Source of the DNA: Litsea cubeba
Taxonomy: Eukaryota; Streptophyta; Magnoliopsida; Laurales; Lauraceae
Assembly: GCA_012931725.1 (NCBI GenBank)
Contig: WHSA01000502.1
Coordinates: 1 to 64,000, forward strand
Reading direction: 5' to 3'
DNA length: 64,000 nucleotides
Part shown: positions 44,484 to 55,344 of the stretch, piece after piece
Position numbering within the stretch: the stretch's first letter is position 1
How the letters are laid out: the number at the start of each line of letters is the position of its first letter
Notes under the pieces: generated by a model
The model's input: only the letters and a program-made list of their open reading frames with translations
Databases searched by the model: none
What the model was told of the DNA's origin: nothing
Program-made: the position numbers and the translations under genes

Positions 44484-46388
44484 CACCCCCAAACCTACAT
44501 TTTGCTAGTCCCGAGCAAAAAATATAAAGAAAAACTAAACTATATGCAAGAAAACATGGTAAATATCCTAACTCATTTTCGCAGGAATCGCGGCTGCACT
44601 TAGCTCGTGCAACAAGCCTTTAAAACCCTAGGTTTCCCCTAGTGGACGAGTTTTTCTCGTGAGGGTTTTCAGCGAATAAATCCCACAAAAATTTTTTTAT
44701 TTTGGAAAGAAAACATTTTTGATGTCCAACAGTCTTTAACAAGCTAATAAGAATGAATACTGAGTTAGGAATACTAGTCAACTCCTGAAGATATGCCAGT
44801 CAATACCTAAGTTCCACTGTGTATGTGTGTGTATTTAGCCAATAATCATGCAATCTTTAAGTCGAAGCTCACACAACCTTAATCCCCTTCGGAATACATT
44901 TCGCCTTGACTCCAGCCTTACGGGTCATACTCTCAATAATGGAAGCACACAGATTTTACTGACTAACTCTCAGTATGTGAGTATGGACAAGGCAAAGAAC
45001 TCACATAATTGATGAATAATGGAGCTTATGTAAAGAAGGATTGATCTCAAAAAATAAGATATAACCAATAGAAGGTGGAAATGCTCACTCAACTTCTCAC
45101 TCATTCAGCACCTAACCTTTCCTAGGATCCAATAGGTCTTTCATAGGTTGTAATGGGGTTAGGGTTAATAGGTAGGATAAGGGTTAATTGTGGCTTAGGG
45201 TTTTTGAGAAGGTAAGGGTCTTCAAGTCATCATAGGAGGGTCTTCCAGTATCTTCACTTCTTCATTTTGCTTTGTGTTCTTTATTCCACTCTATATCTTT
45301 TGGTGCTTGCTTTTCTTTGGTTTCTCATACCTTTTTTTTCTTTTTATTTTGTTTTCAACCTTCAAATTCCTTTATTCCTTTGTCATCCCTTTGTAGAACA
45401 TTTATATTTTGGTAGCCCATGTGAAGTCTTCATCACTAATGATCAAATCCTTCATTTCTTCATGTATCTCTACCCTTCTAAAAAACAATAGGTAAAAAAG
45501 GATTATATATATGTGGGTGATGAGGCTTGGGACAATGAAGGAAGGTTTCTTGTAAAATAGGCTCAAGAGGGCTACTAAGGGTGTAATAGGTGAGCTCAAA
45601 ATTTGACCATGTTTTTTTTTTTAGAATGCCTATCATCTTCCCCTAAGATGCGGAAAAAATGCATCATAAGTACAAGTCAAGGTTTCTTCACATTTTGATG
45701 TCACCTCTATGGTTAGAACAAGGAATAGCACTTATGAGATCGGAAGTGCTGGACTAAGAAGCTCAAGGAGTAGCTCTTCATTCTACTCAGGAATAGGGTA
45801 GAAGAGTCCTCACCCAAGCGGATATAGATAGGCTCAATCGCTCAATGGGTTCTAGTCTCCACTAATGATTCTTCCGGGTCTTTCAGAAGTGATTTACTCT
45901 TCTCTTAGACTACACTCATGTGGCTAAATGTGTAAAAAACTTATAGGACTTGTACAAATGACAACTCTTCAAGCAAAACCCATGGATAATTTTTGAAATC
46001 TTTTTCAGATTTTTAGTGATTTTGGAATTTTTTCAAATTTTTAGGGTTTTTGGTATAAATGGAAAACAAAATAACTTATGTACATGCAAAATGCAATGCA
46101 TGAAATGCAATGCCTCACCCCCAAACATATCCTAAACATTGTCCCGAATGTTTATGCATAACAGAAATAAAATAGGACAAGGAAGGTAAATTGGAATTTC
46201 TCACCATGGGGTGCTGACACACGGGTATATTGGGTTGCCTCCCAACAAGCGCTAAGTTTAACGTCTTCAGCCAGACGCAATTAACAATGTATAAGGCCAA
46301 TCTATCCTGGGTCCACAAGAAGGACCTTCTCAGCAACATTATCAGGATCCACAAACTTAATATACTCTTTTAATCTGTGCCTGTTCAC
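44484..46388 (-). other. Athila-like 3' internal region, non-coding
   Basis: From the integrase remnant to the polypurine tract. It carries no coding frame that I can support. The terminal part of integrase (VNRHRLKEYIKFVDP, minus strand, about 46388-46320) follows the stop of the next ORF. No env-like frame was found. Confidence 0.6.
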
Positions 46389-47111
46389 TTAAAATGTGCT
46401 ACCATCTCTGGGATTCAAAAGTTCAACTGCACCGTGGGATTGGACTAAAGGTTCATATGATGGTTTGGCACCTTCTTCCAGATGAATCTGGTGCGTAACT
46501 ATAGATGGACTGATTCCTTTAATGTCCGAGATGGTCCAACCTAGGGCACTCTGATGGTCTTTCAGCATATCCAGTAATTTCTTTTCCTGCTCTTCCTTAA
46601 GGTCTGAGGCAATAATTACTGGGTTACTAGCAGAGAGCCCCAAGTAGGCATATTTTAAATTCTCGGTTAATGGTTTCAATTCTAACTTGGGTGGCTCAAT
46701 AATAACTAATTCTTCTGCGACCATAGATTCAAAGGTGGATGTAAATATAGGCTCAATTTTTTGCTTCCATTGGCCAACATCCATCGGCTGGGTCGAATCC
46801 AATAATGCATTAACGTCGCATATGGACCCGTCGATGTCTATGTCGGTATTAAAGTGAGCCAGACATTCCTCCAGCGGATCTGTGTAATATGATGATTGAA
46901 CTGTTTGATCAACTAATGTGTCAATCATGTTCACTTCCTCATCATCATCTGGGTCTAATCCATATAATTTTGGTAACATGCTGATGGTGGCGGGCCGGAT
47001 CTCAAATTGGTCCGCATTATTCTCTCGCCAAACTATACAGCTAGGTGAAGTGGATCCAAATGGTGCAAATAGTTCATTGAGGGTCCTTTGCTGAGGGTTT
47101 TGGGCAGCCAT
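46389..47111 (-). CDS. Athila Gag start fused to pre-RT and integrase C-terminal segments
   Basis: 240 codons from the ATG at 47111. The frame opens MAAQNPQQRTLNELFAPF, a typical Athila Gag start. It then passes through an acidic stretch into PPKLELKPLTENLKYAYLG, VIIASDLKEEQEKKLLDMLK and GWTISDIKGISPSIVTHQIHL, which normally lie just upstream of RT. It ends in GAVELLNPRDGSTF, the integrase C-terminal motif, where a stop replaces a Lys codon. The segments join in frame, so one or more deletions removed Gag core to RT and RT to integrase. It has no enzymatic domain. It may be only a deletion product, although the frame stayed open. Confidence 0.82.
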   Translation of the reverse strand: MAAQNPQQRTLNELFAPFGSTSPSCIVWRENNADQFEIRPATISMLPKLYGLDPDDDEEVNMIDTLVDQTVQSSYYTDPLEECLAHFNTDIDIDGSICDVNALLDSTQPMDVGQWKQKIEPIFTSTFESMVAEELVIIEPPKLELKPLTENLKYAYLGLSASNPVIIASDLKEEQEKKLLDMLKDHQSALGWTISDIKGISPSIVTHQIHLEEGAKPSYEPLVQSHGAVELLNPRDGSTF

Positions 47112-47238
47112 TGTGGGTACTATGGGTGGGGCAGGTAAAGCAAGGCAATCAATCCTCGCTAATCGGCCTTGATCACGTATCCACACTCGCATACAACTGT
47201 GACTAACCTAGCAATGCAATGGCTCACCCAATGAAATG

Positions 47239-49785
47239 TGATGGACCGCGCTCCTGCCTGGGTCCTACCGAGGTCGGCGGACGTGTGAGTCCGTTGGGTC
47301 CGACCCTTTCGTAACCGGGGGGCAAGGGCGTGCATCAACATTTCTTTGTGCGGGTGTGCCAGATTTTCTGTTTTACTTGGAATTGCAAGTGGTGATCCGA
47401 AGATCAACCTTCGCAAGTAAAAAGGAAATCAACTTCTTTCAAGTTTTCCATTGCACATATATTTAAGAAAAGAGACATTTTTCTTGATTTGCCGTGAAAG
47501 GCGATTTTTTTGGCGTTTATAGCCGATTTTTGGCGTTAATAGCCGATTTTGGCGTTTATAGCAGTTTTACAATCCTTATCAATAATGAAAGACAAGAGTT
47601 GTGATTTTTGTCTCTTTTTAGAAAATACAAACTACAATGAAAAGCAAGAAAAGGAGGATCTAACTTCTCAGGAGATTGTGGGGGACCCGTTCAGATTGAC
47701 GGTCGCAAGCCATATGTGGGCTTCGCCATCATCCATGCAGATGAGAACAGAGGATGCTATTGATTCGCTTGGCTTGGCTATAACCTCGGGTTTTTAGAGG
47801 ACAAAGACCAAAAGGAGGTCCTATGTCCAATAAAAAGCCGAGTAGACGGGCTGAAAAGCCACATCTAAGCCATTGGAGGCAGAAGGAGAAGGCAAGGACC
47901 TTGGGGGGGTACCCCCAAGGGACTTTTGTCACCTTATAGCGGTGGTCGGTGTAGGATTTCCGCAGAGTTTTCTCTCTTTTCCTTCTCTGAATTTCTGTGC
48001 TTTGTCTGTCTCTGTGTTTCTTTCGATCTCTGTGATTTTTCTGATCTCTTTCTTCTTGGTGAGCTCTCCTATTTATAGGCTTTTAGGTAGCCATTTAGGA
48101 GGGTTTATGAGCTTTGATTGTCATAAAGCTACATAAAGGGAGGAGTTACAGAATTGAATTCTTTATTTTGTAACTCCTTTTTCTTGGCTTCTGATTGGCC
48201 AGAGGAGATTGAGGGCATTTAATCGCCTTTAATCGCCATGATGGGAGGAGTTTCATGGGTTAAATGCCATGAATCTCTTGAGTTGTAACTCCTGGATGCT
48301 TGCTTCTGATTGGTCCGTCCAAAGAAATGGATTAATGACTGTAATAAAGCTAGTCAATTAATCGCATTAAGTGGTCGCCGAGCATCTGAAGAGTCGCGGG
48401 CCGTGCCGCGTCTTTTGGGATTCTTCTGGCGATGATCATCGATGGATCTTCATGTAGATCAACATCAGATGACCATGTAATTTCAGGTGTTTGTTGCCAA
48501 CAGCGGGTCGGTGCCATCTGTCCTGTCGATTTCTCGATCGGTCGGGTAGAAAGCACACTTTTTTTTGGTTGACCGGGTGGCGATCAATGTTGTTTTCGAT
48601 ACTCTTGATGATTGACCCGTGTTTTTGACTGATGTCAGAGGATTTGGTGTCTCAAAAGCATGAATTTTGGAAAGTACCAGAGGCTGGGCGCTTCGAATCG
48701 CGAAAAAACGGCGAAAATCGGGGTTTCCGGGGCCTTCCCGGCGACCCCGGGCTCCAGGGTCGCCGGCGACCCTGGGGGTTTTCCCCCTTTTTATCCCCTT
48801 TTTTGTTGTTTTTCGATTCTTTTTTCTTCTGTATTTTTCCTTGACATTTTTGACCATTTATTGGCCTGATTTCCCTGTAGGAAACCTGATGAGAACCCTT
48901 GCATTTTATTTTGTAAAGTTTCCAATTTCCTGAGAAAGCCGAAGACTTTGTCGCGCAGAGCTGCCGATTTTCCGTCAGAAGCTGAAACTTGGTCAAACGA
49001 TGTCGGAATGACCTGAAATTTGGTGTGAAGCCTCCTGAGCAATAAATAAGACCAACCATAGGCTTTTTTTTGAGTTTTGAAGCCGTTTGGGGTCCTATCA
49101 CCAGTAGACTTGCTTTTGTCGCGATGAAGATGTCGCGGTTTGATGTGCGGTCAACCGATGTCCGATTGACTTGAAATTTGACAGGGAACCTATTGGAGTC
49201 ATTTTAGGATGATCCATAGGCTCTGTCTTGGAAACCATGGTCCCGGGGAGCTTTGCCGCCGAGAGGCCTGATTTGGCTTCCGAGCGTCAAACTATGGTCA
49301 AGTGTTGTCCAAATGACCTGAAATTTGACGTGTAGCCCTTTATAAGCATTTTGAAGCCGTCCATGCGCTCTATCTGATGAGTAATGGCCTCGGTGGTTTT
49401 CACAGCTGAGAGGCTTGATTTAGCTGTTCGAGGGTTGATGTAGGGTCAAACGTTGTCGGTTTGGCTCGGAACTTGACGTGGAGCCTTTTGGATGTATTTT
49501 GAGACCATCCATCGGCTCTGATCGAAGATTTGGTGTCTCCGATGTTTTCGACGCCGGGAGCTCCTTTTCGGATGCCGGAGAAGTGAAGTTAGGCCAAATG
49601 ATTTTGAAATGGCCTGAAACTTCTTGTGTACTCCTCTTTTAGCTGTCTTGAAGAATCTTGCAGTTTTTGTTTGATTCTGACAAGATTTGATTTTTTGAAA
49701 GTAGCATTGCCTATTTATGGCAGGTTGCGACTTCATGTAGCTCTTTCGATCTTGAAGAGGCAAAGTGACATTTTTGGTGTCAACA
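47239..49785 (-). mobile_element. Solo LTR of the Tat family, 2547 bp
   Basis: It starts TGTTGACACC (49785) and ends CCATCA (47239) on the minus strand. Both sides carry AAATG (47234-47238 and 49786-49790). It aligns with the LTRs of elements A and B, with about 300 bp extra near 49279-49577, which consists of two further units of an internal ~148-bp degenerate repeat. TATAAATA is intact at 48077-48070. Confidence 0.95.
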
Positions 49786-49790
49786 AAATG

Positions 49791-50553
49791 AATGCAACAT
49801 AACAAAAATTTTGAAAACTAAATGAAAAGCTAATCTAAACTAAGGTTATCTAAAAGAATTCTAAACAGCTCCTAACTGTGAAGAGGACACTCTGGCCTCC
49901 AACCTGGACCTCTGAAACGAAAATTCTGGCCAGTTAACCCCCAGGTAGATGGTGGGATCTCGACGCGCTAGGCGAAGGCTCCTCTTAAAAACCAACTCCT
50001 TGAACAACAAAGTTGTCTCCCTATTTGGCAAGATGGTAGCCAAGGGACAAGGTTTGCTTAGGCACCAGAAAATCTATCAAGGCACACAATTGGCACAACC
50101 GCGGTGGTCTTTCCTAGTGAGCTCGTAACCTAAGGTCACGTTTCTACTCAATTTTATTATGGTTTATTGGTTCTAAACTAAGTGAGAATTAAGATGAAAT
50201 CCTAAGAGCAAGGAAATGGTGATGAAATCCGAATCCTTATCTTGTTGGGGTAATTTGCCCTTTACTAGTAGTGCATGAAATTACAAGTGTATTTAAAAGA
50301 ATTACACTACAAAGCAATGAACAACAAACAAAGTAAACCCGCTTGCAAGGGATTCGCGGGGGTTAGGAAATGCAAACCTCCTGATTTATTTCAGGGGATG
50401 AATCGGTTGTCGTCGACTCACACCACGGACACCAATTTCCGTGTACGAATGTGAGGGGTTGCGACGGTATAGTCCAACCGTCCTCCTTCCCTACAAGCAA
50501 TTTATTGTAATTTTAATAAACAACTAACTACTTAAAAGTAAGTAAAGTGCGTA
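49791..50553 (-). other. Leader of the Athila-like element, non-coding
   Basis: AT-rich leader between the primer-binding site and the Tat solo LTR. No coding frame was supported. Confidence 0.6.
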
Positions 50554-50594
50554 TCACGTGGGTGACCCGGGTTCGATCCCCGGCAATGGCGCCA
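50554..50594 (-). promoter_or_regulatory. Primer-binding site complementary to tRNA-Asp, unusually long
   Basis: The plus strand here matches the 3' part of plant tRNA-Asp (GUC) over 41 nt, including GGGTTCGATCCCCGG and the final GGCGCCA. I see two differences from the plant sequence I know. It lies 6 nt inside the 5' LTR. tRNA-Asp priming is typical of Athila. The usual site is about 18 nt. Confidence 0.85.
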
Positions 50595-50600
50595 AGAACT

Positions 50601-52215
50601 TGATCGACACTTAAATGTGCAACTTTTAACCGCAAGACTACGGTGTCGTCAAGTAGTAAAGGACTAAAGAGTCCGGATTATCGATTCCACGACGAGAGGA
50701 TGGAACAAGCAATGAATCCAATTAAAGGAGAATTGAACTAAGATATAGCTAATAAAGAAAATTGAAGTAAACAATTAAAACTACTAAACTATGCAATGTA
50801 AACTATTAATTAACAATCTAAAATATGAAATTAACAAGGTCTAAGCTAATCTAACAAACTACACTAAACTAGTGGATGAATGGTGGTGGAAATGGAAGAC
50901 TTAAGGTGAAGATGTGGTGTGAAATGTGTATGATTTTAAAACAAGTGGTGTGAAGTGTATATCTAAAAATCTAGAAATAAAAATAACAAATCAAATAAAG
51001 ATTTAAATTAACAACAATAAAAATAATAGACTAGGCAATCCAAAATCCACTAAGTATGTAATTAATTCAAACAATGCATGTTCTAATTCAATTCCCAAAT
51101 CTACAATCCAATTAGCAATCTCTTGCCTAATTGGATTGGATGATATAGCAATGAAGATTAAAGTAAAAGAAAATCAAAGGCTAAGATCATAGATCATCAT
51201 CTAGCTACCCTAACAATAAATCATCAAAATCAAGCTACAAAAGATCAAAGATAAGGGATCTAGAGCATGCTATGTGAGAGAACTTAATCAAACTACAAAG
51301 TATCAATTGAGATTATCCGAGCATCAAGTGTAGAGATAGAGCATGAGAAATGAGAGAGATTAACACAACTAGATCTAAAATCTATTAATCAATTGAGGCA
51401 CAAGTAGGGAATTTAAACTAAAACATGCATAGAATTGAACTAATCACATTACTTAGCTTCAAAAGGAGAGCCTAATCCAAGAGCTTTAGCCACTAAACAT
51501 AAAGAAAGTGCTCCAAATCTTCATTAATGATCTTCAATTACACACACACTCTCTAGATTAGTTACAAAAAAGCTCCTAATTACAATCTAAAAGTATAGAG
51601 AAGGTAAAATAAAATTGCTAAAAGACTAACTTGCCAAAAGATCTCCTCTTCTCTACAAAAGCATTCCAATTTATAGAAACTTTGAAGACATTTGATTGGC
51701 TCATTTTCATTCACAAGGATTGCTTCCATTTGATTGGTTGCAAATTGAAGGCTTTTGATTGGCTCTTTTGCTTTCACATGGATTGCTTCAATTTGATTGG
51801 TTGCAACAAACTTTCATTCCAAAAGCATATGTGCGTTTTGCTTTTTGTGGTAAAAAAATGTAATTGTTGGGATTTGAACCCATAACCTATATCATACCAA
51901 CCAAAGCTCTAACCAACACACCAACCACTCCTTTGTGTTGGAAAATGACTTCTTCTCATTTTATTTTGGAATTCTTCAACACTACTGATGCCTTGGGACA
52001 TTAGCCGGAAGGTTGGGGTAGCGCGGGGTTCACCTACATAAGAGAAATTACATAAAAATGCGCTATAAATAATCGGATTTATGCATGATAATCCGATAAT
52101 CCGTTTAATATGATAGAATGATAAAATCTCTGTATAAAGCAAATGATATGCATATGAGATGCTGATAAAATCCGAACTAATGAGGGGTAAAATATGCAAT
52201 ATTTAACACTCATCA
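50601..52215 (-). repeat. 5' LTR of the Athila-like element
   Basis: 1615 bp, TGATGAGTGTT to GTGTCGATCA on the minus strand, followed outside by ATGAC. A tRNA-like segment lies at about 51930-51858, with A-box-like motif at 51916-51906 and B-box-like at 51881-51869. Confidence 0.93.
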
Positions 52216-52242
52216 ATGACCGTTGAAAAGACTAGATACCTT

Positions 52243-53183
52243 TGAAGGTTTTACTAAACCTTCTATTTAAGCCTTAACACAGGCTAAGGTCCTTTCTCAG
52301 ATTATTATATGAATTCCAAACACAGGTAATTAAGCTAATTAATTAACCTAAGTCCAAATAAGAATAAATCACCACAAAATAGGAAGAGACACAGGTTTTT
52401 ACCTAGAAAATCCAACTCGGGAAAAAAACCATGGGTGGTAGAGACCACCGAAAGCAAAGCACTATAATATGAAGATTACAAGTGAACTCACTAGACCTTG
52501 ACGCAGTTGTAACTCAACCTAAAAGGACTGTGAAGTACTTGCGACGACCCACTGTTCACCTTCCACGTGCTAGCTTGAAACCCACCTTGAATGCCCCTTC
52601 AAGGTGCTTGATCACAGGGAAAAAGAATAAGTCTTCAGCACAATCTCTCTTGCACGATTAAGCCCACAAAACTCTCCAGAGATGAATCTAAAAGCTCAAG
52701 AGAATAATATATCTTCTGTATCTTGTTTGTGGCTGCAAGGGGTTAATAAATAGCCCAAGGTTTGCAAGATCCTCTTAGAAATAAAATAGGACTCTTAGAA
52801 GAAGTTTGGAAAGCTAGCATTCAAGAGTCTCGTTTGGGACAAAAACTCCCAGCTCGCTATAGCGAGCTTCAGTCTCGCTATAGCGAGACTGCATTCTGTC
52901 GTTGACAGAACTGCTCCTCGCTATAGCGAGGTTCAGTCTCGCTATAGCGAGACTGGGTTCTGTCTAAGGTTCTGTAGCCTCACGAACTTGTCCGAAAAAG
53001 TCTCTTTTGAGGTCTTTTGGTTACTTTAGAACACTTTTAAGTATATTAAGATCTTCAGAAGAGGTCTTCACAAACCAAAGGCTTCCTTCACAGTCCTATT
53101 CTAAAAAGAAATAGAAAATACAACTCAATTAGGACTTTGAGTTTTGTTCAAATTAAAAGAATTAGCCAACTAAAATTCTAACA
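52243..53183 (-). mobile_element. Ty1/copia-type solo LTR, 941 bp, with four perfect palindromes
   Basis: On the minus strand it starts TGTTAGAATTTTAGTTGG and ends AAAACCTTCA. Both sides carry ACCTT (52238-52242 and 53184-53188). The U5-like phrase with GGTGGTCTCTACCACCCATGG and TTTTTCCCGAGTTGG near its end is typical of plant copia LTRs. No internal region is present. Palindromes with the core CTCGCTATAGCGAG lie at 52851-52955. Confidence 0.85.
52851..52955. repeat. Four perfect palindromes with core CTCGCTATAGCGAG
   Basis: 52851-52868, 52871-52890, 52916-52931 and 52934-52955 are perfect palindromes of 18, 20, 16 and 22 bp. The base pairs next to the core differ (G/C, T/A, C/G, T/A) yet always remain complementary. 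They form two pairs about 65 bp apart. Confidence 0.92.
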
Positions 53184-53188
53184 ACCTT

Positions 53189-53810
53189 AGATCTTTTAGT
53201 TTGGAATGCATTGCTTTTAAATAACTCTCATCCATTGCAAGGGCCCCCACCTACAGATCATTGGAAAATAGTTGTTTAACTGAATTTTGTGGATTGGGTT
53301 TCTCTGGATTTACTTACTGCATTGACTTATGGCTTGCAATTTGTTTAAGTATGATGTGAATTTACATACACAATTTAGTTGTTGTTTTTTTTTTTTTTTT
53401 TTTGCCTGTGTCATTTCATGCCTTGTTTGCTGCTCAATTAATGGTCTGCTACATATTTCAGGTATGTTTCCTGCTATGAATGTCAATTAGATTTTATTTA
53501 TTTTTTTGCTACATGGGATTTGGATTTTGAACTCACACACCCATTCTCTAATCACCTGAGCTACAACTTTGATCTCATACTTTCTTATCATTGATTAACT
53601 TAAGGCACATCTTACATGGTATGAGTTATATCCACTTCAGTCATTAACCAGTAAGGAAGGTGAGAATTTGATTTCCTAGCACAATACGATTTTACAAAGA
53701 ATTTATCTACTAGTCCGAGATACAAATTACATTGTGAAATGTTGATAATAACCCTATAAAAATATAACCCTTTTATTTTATAATGTGGGAATTCATGACC
53801 TCTAAATTTT
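53189..53810. other. CACTA interior right of the copia solo LTR
   Basis: AT-rich sequence with a 20-bp T run near 53384. No feature could be supported. Confidence 0.4.
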
Positions 53811-54684
53811 TTTTTTTGTCGGTAAAATGAGAAAGGAAAATAAATAAAACTGAAACAACTTTTACCGACGTTTTTTTCATCGGTAAAATAAAAATAAAAA
53901 TAAATTATAATTAAAAATGGTTTTACAGATGTTTTTTTTCGTCGGCAAAATAAATAAAATAGAAATAAAAAGTTACCTTTGCCGACATTTTTTTCGTCGC
54001 AAAATAAAAAGAAAAATAAATAAAAATTAAAAATAATTTTACCGACGTTTTATTTCATCGGCAAAAAAATAAAATAAAAATAAAAAGTTAATTTTGCCGA
54101 CGTTTATTTTTCATTGGTAAAATAAAAAGAAAAATAAAAAAAATTTAGAAATGGTTTTACCGACGTCTTTTTTTGTCGGCAAAATAAATAAAATAAAAAT
54201 AAAATTTTAATTATTTCAACATTTTTATTTCGTAGGTAAAATAAAACGAAAAATTAAAAAAAAATAAAAATAGTTTTACCAACGTTTTTTAGGTCGGCAA
54301 AATAAACATAATAAAAATAAAAAATTAATTTGCCGAGTTTTTTTTTCGTCGGTAAAATAAAAAGAAAAAATAAATAAAAAATAAAAATGGTTTTACCAAC
54401 GTGTTTTTTCGTCAGCAAAATAAATAAAATAAAAATTAAAAACGTATGTCGACGTTTTTTTTCATTGGTAAAAATATCTTATGTTTTTAAAATGAAGTTA
54501 ATTTAAGAATGAAAATTACCGTTAAAATATTACATTTTACCGACGTTTTATTAGAAAATGTCGACGAAAGTCTAATTTTGGCCGACGAAATTAAAAAAGT
54601 CGACAAAAGTCTAATTTTGGCCAACGAAATTATAAAACGTCGGGAAAATATAACTTTTACCGACGAATTTATAAAAAACGTTGC
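53811..54684. repeat. Right subterminal repeat region of the CACTA element
   Basis: About 20 alternating motifs such as TTTTACCGACG and TCGTCGGCAAAATAA, spaced 25-45 bp by A-rich sequence. It mirrors the left region at 11941-12725. Confidence 0.85.
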
Positions 54685-54707
54685 TAAAAGTGCAACTTGT
54701 TATAGTG
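54685..54707 (-). repeat. Right terminal inverted repeat of the CACTA element
   Basis: It reads CACTATAACAAGTTGCACTT on the minus strand and is followed by AAA. Confidence 0.82.
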
Positions 54708-54801
54708 AAACATAAGGGAGAAAAAAGGTGAGTTCTTAAAATAGGAAATTTCTGAGAATTCCTCATATATTATAAACCAAACCAAACCAAGCCTTTTCCC
54801 A

Positions 54802-55344
54802 CTAGGTGGGGTCGACTATATGGATTTGACGACGCCAATCAAATCTGTTTAGGGCCATGTCCTCCGTTAGATCCATGTAGGCAAGATCATGTTTAATAGT
54901 TTCTTTCCAACTTCTCTTGGGTCTCCCTCTCCCTCTCCTACTCTTGGCAAACTCCATGCTTTCACACCTTTTAACAGGTGCCTCTGTTGGACGCCTTCTA
55001 ACATGGCCGAACCATCTCAGTCGATTTTCTCTCATTTTATCTCCAATCGGTGCTATTCCTACTATGCCCCTAATCTCCTCATTCCTAATCCTATCTCTCC
55101 TTGTGATCCCGCACATCCATCTTAGCATTCTCATCTCCGCAACTTCCATCTTCTTGACATGATTATGCTTTACTGCCCAACACTCTGATCCATATAACAA
55201 CGCTGGCCGTACCGCCACCTTATAATACTTTCCTTTAACCTTGAGGGGGACTTTTCGATCACACGAGACCCCCGAAGCACTCCTCCATTTGGTCCACCCG
55301 GCTTGAATCCTGTGACTTACATCAGTATCAATCCCTCCATCCTG
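54802..55344 (-). pseudogene. LINE C-terminal domain, same frame as RT
   Basis: It continues the RT reading frame past the TAA at 55345. It contains RPALLYGSECWAVKH, MRMLRWMCG, ENRLRWFGHV and RGRPKRSW, the conserved C-terminal motifs that follow RT in plant RTE-type LINEs. The natural stop is at 54802, 28 bp from the 3' end of the element. No further indels are seen. Confidence 0.88.

Larger units (their letters stand above)
40746..52215 (-). mobile_element. Athila-like Ty3/gypsy element, internally deleted, with two nested solo LTRs
   Basis: LTRs read TGATGAGTGTT to GTGTCGATCA on the minus strand, at 52215-50601 (5') and 44483-40746 (3'). ATGAC flanks both sides (40741-40745 and 52216-52220). 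A tRNA-Asp primer-binding site follows the 5' LTR, and a polypurine tract AGGTTTGGGGGTG (44496-44484) precedes the 3' LTR. The only coding remnant joins a Gag start, the region before RT and the integrase end. So protease, RT, RNase H and most integrase are missing. The 3' LTR is inflated by a copia solo LTR, and the internal region by a Tat solo LTR. The element itself sits in the CACTA. Confidence 0.93.
11918..54707. mobile_element. CACTA (En/Spm-type) transposon, non-autonomous, gene-capturing, split by nested retroelements
   Basis: The left end is CACTACAAGAAATGGAACTT. The reverse complement of the right end is CACTATAACAAGTTGCACTT. These match at 14 of 20 positions. The 3 bp outside both ends are AAA (11915-11917 and 54708-54710), the duplication length typical of CACTA elements. 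Both ends carry long arrays of short CGTCGGCAAAA/TTTTGCCGACG-type subterminal repeats. Subtracting the Tat element, the Athila-like element, the copia solo LTR and their 5-bp duplications leaves about 8.36 kb. I find no transposase. What remains includes eIF3b exons (36982-37998), an RRM exon (39977-40105) and inverted copies of a 171-bp repeat. The AAA duplication is weak evidence alone, but the repeat architecture agrees. Confidence 0.82.

Noticed and set aside
50554..50594. A 3' half of tRNA-Asp suggested a tRNA gene.
   Set aside because: The 5' half is absent and the position directly inside an LTR is that of a primer-binding site.
52217..53183. Copia LTR edge initially placed at TGACCG (52217).
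   Set aside because: No matching duplication. Placing the edge at 52243 gives ACCTT on both sides.
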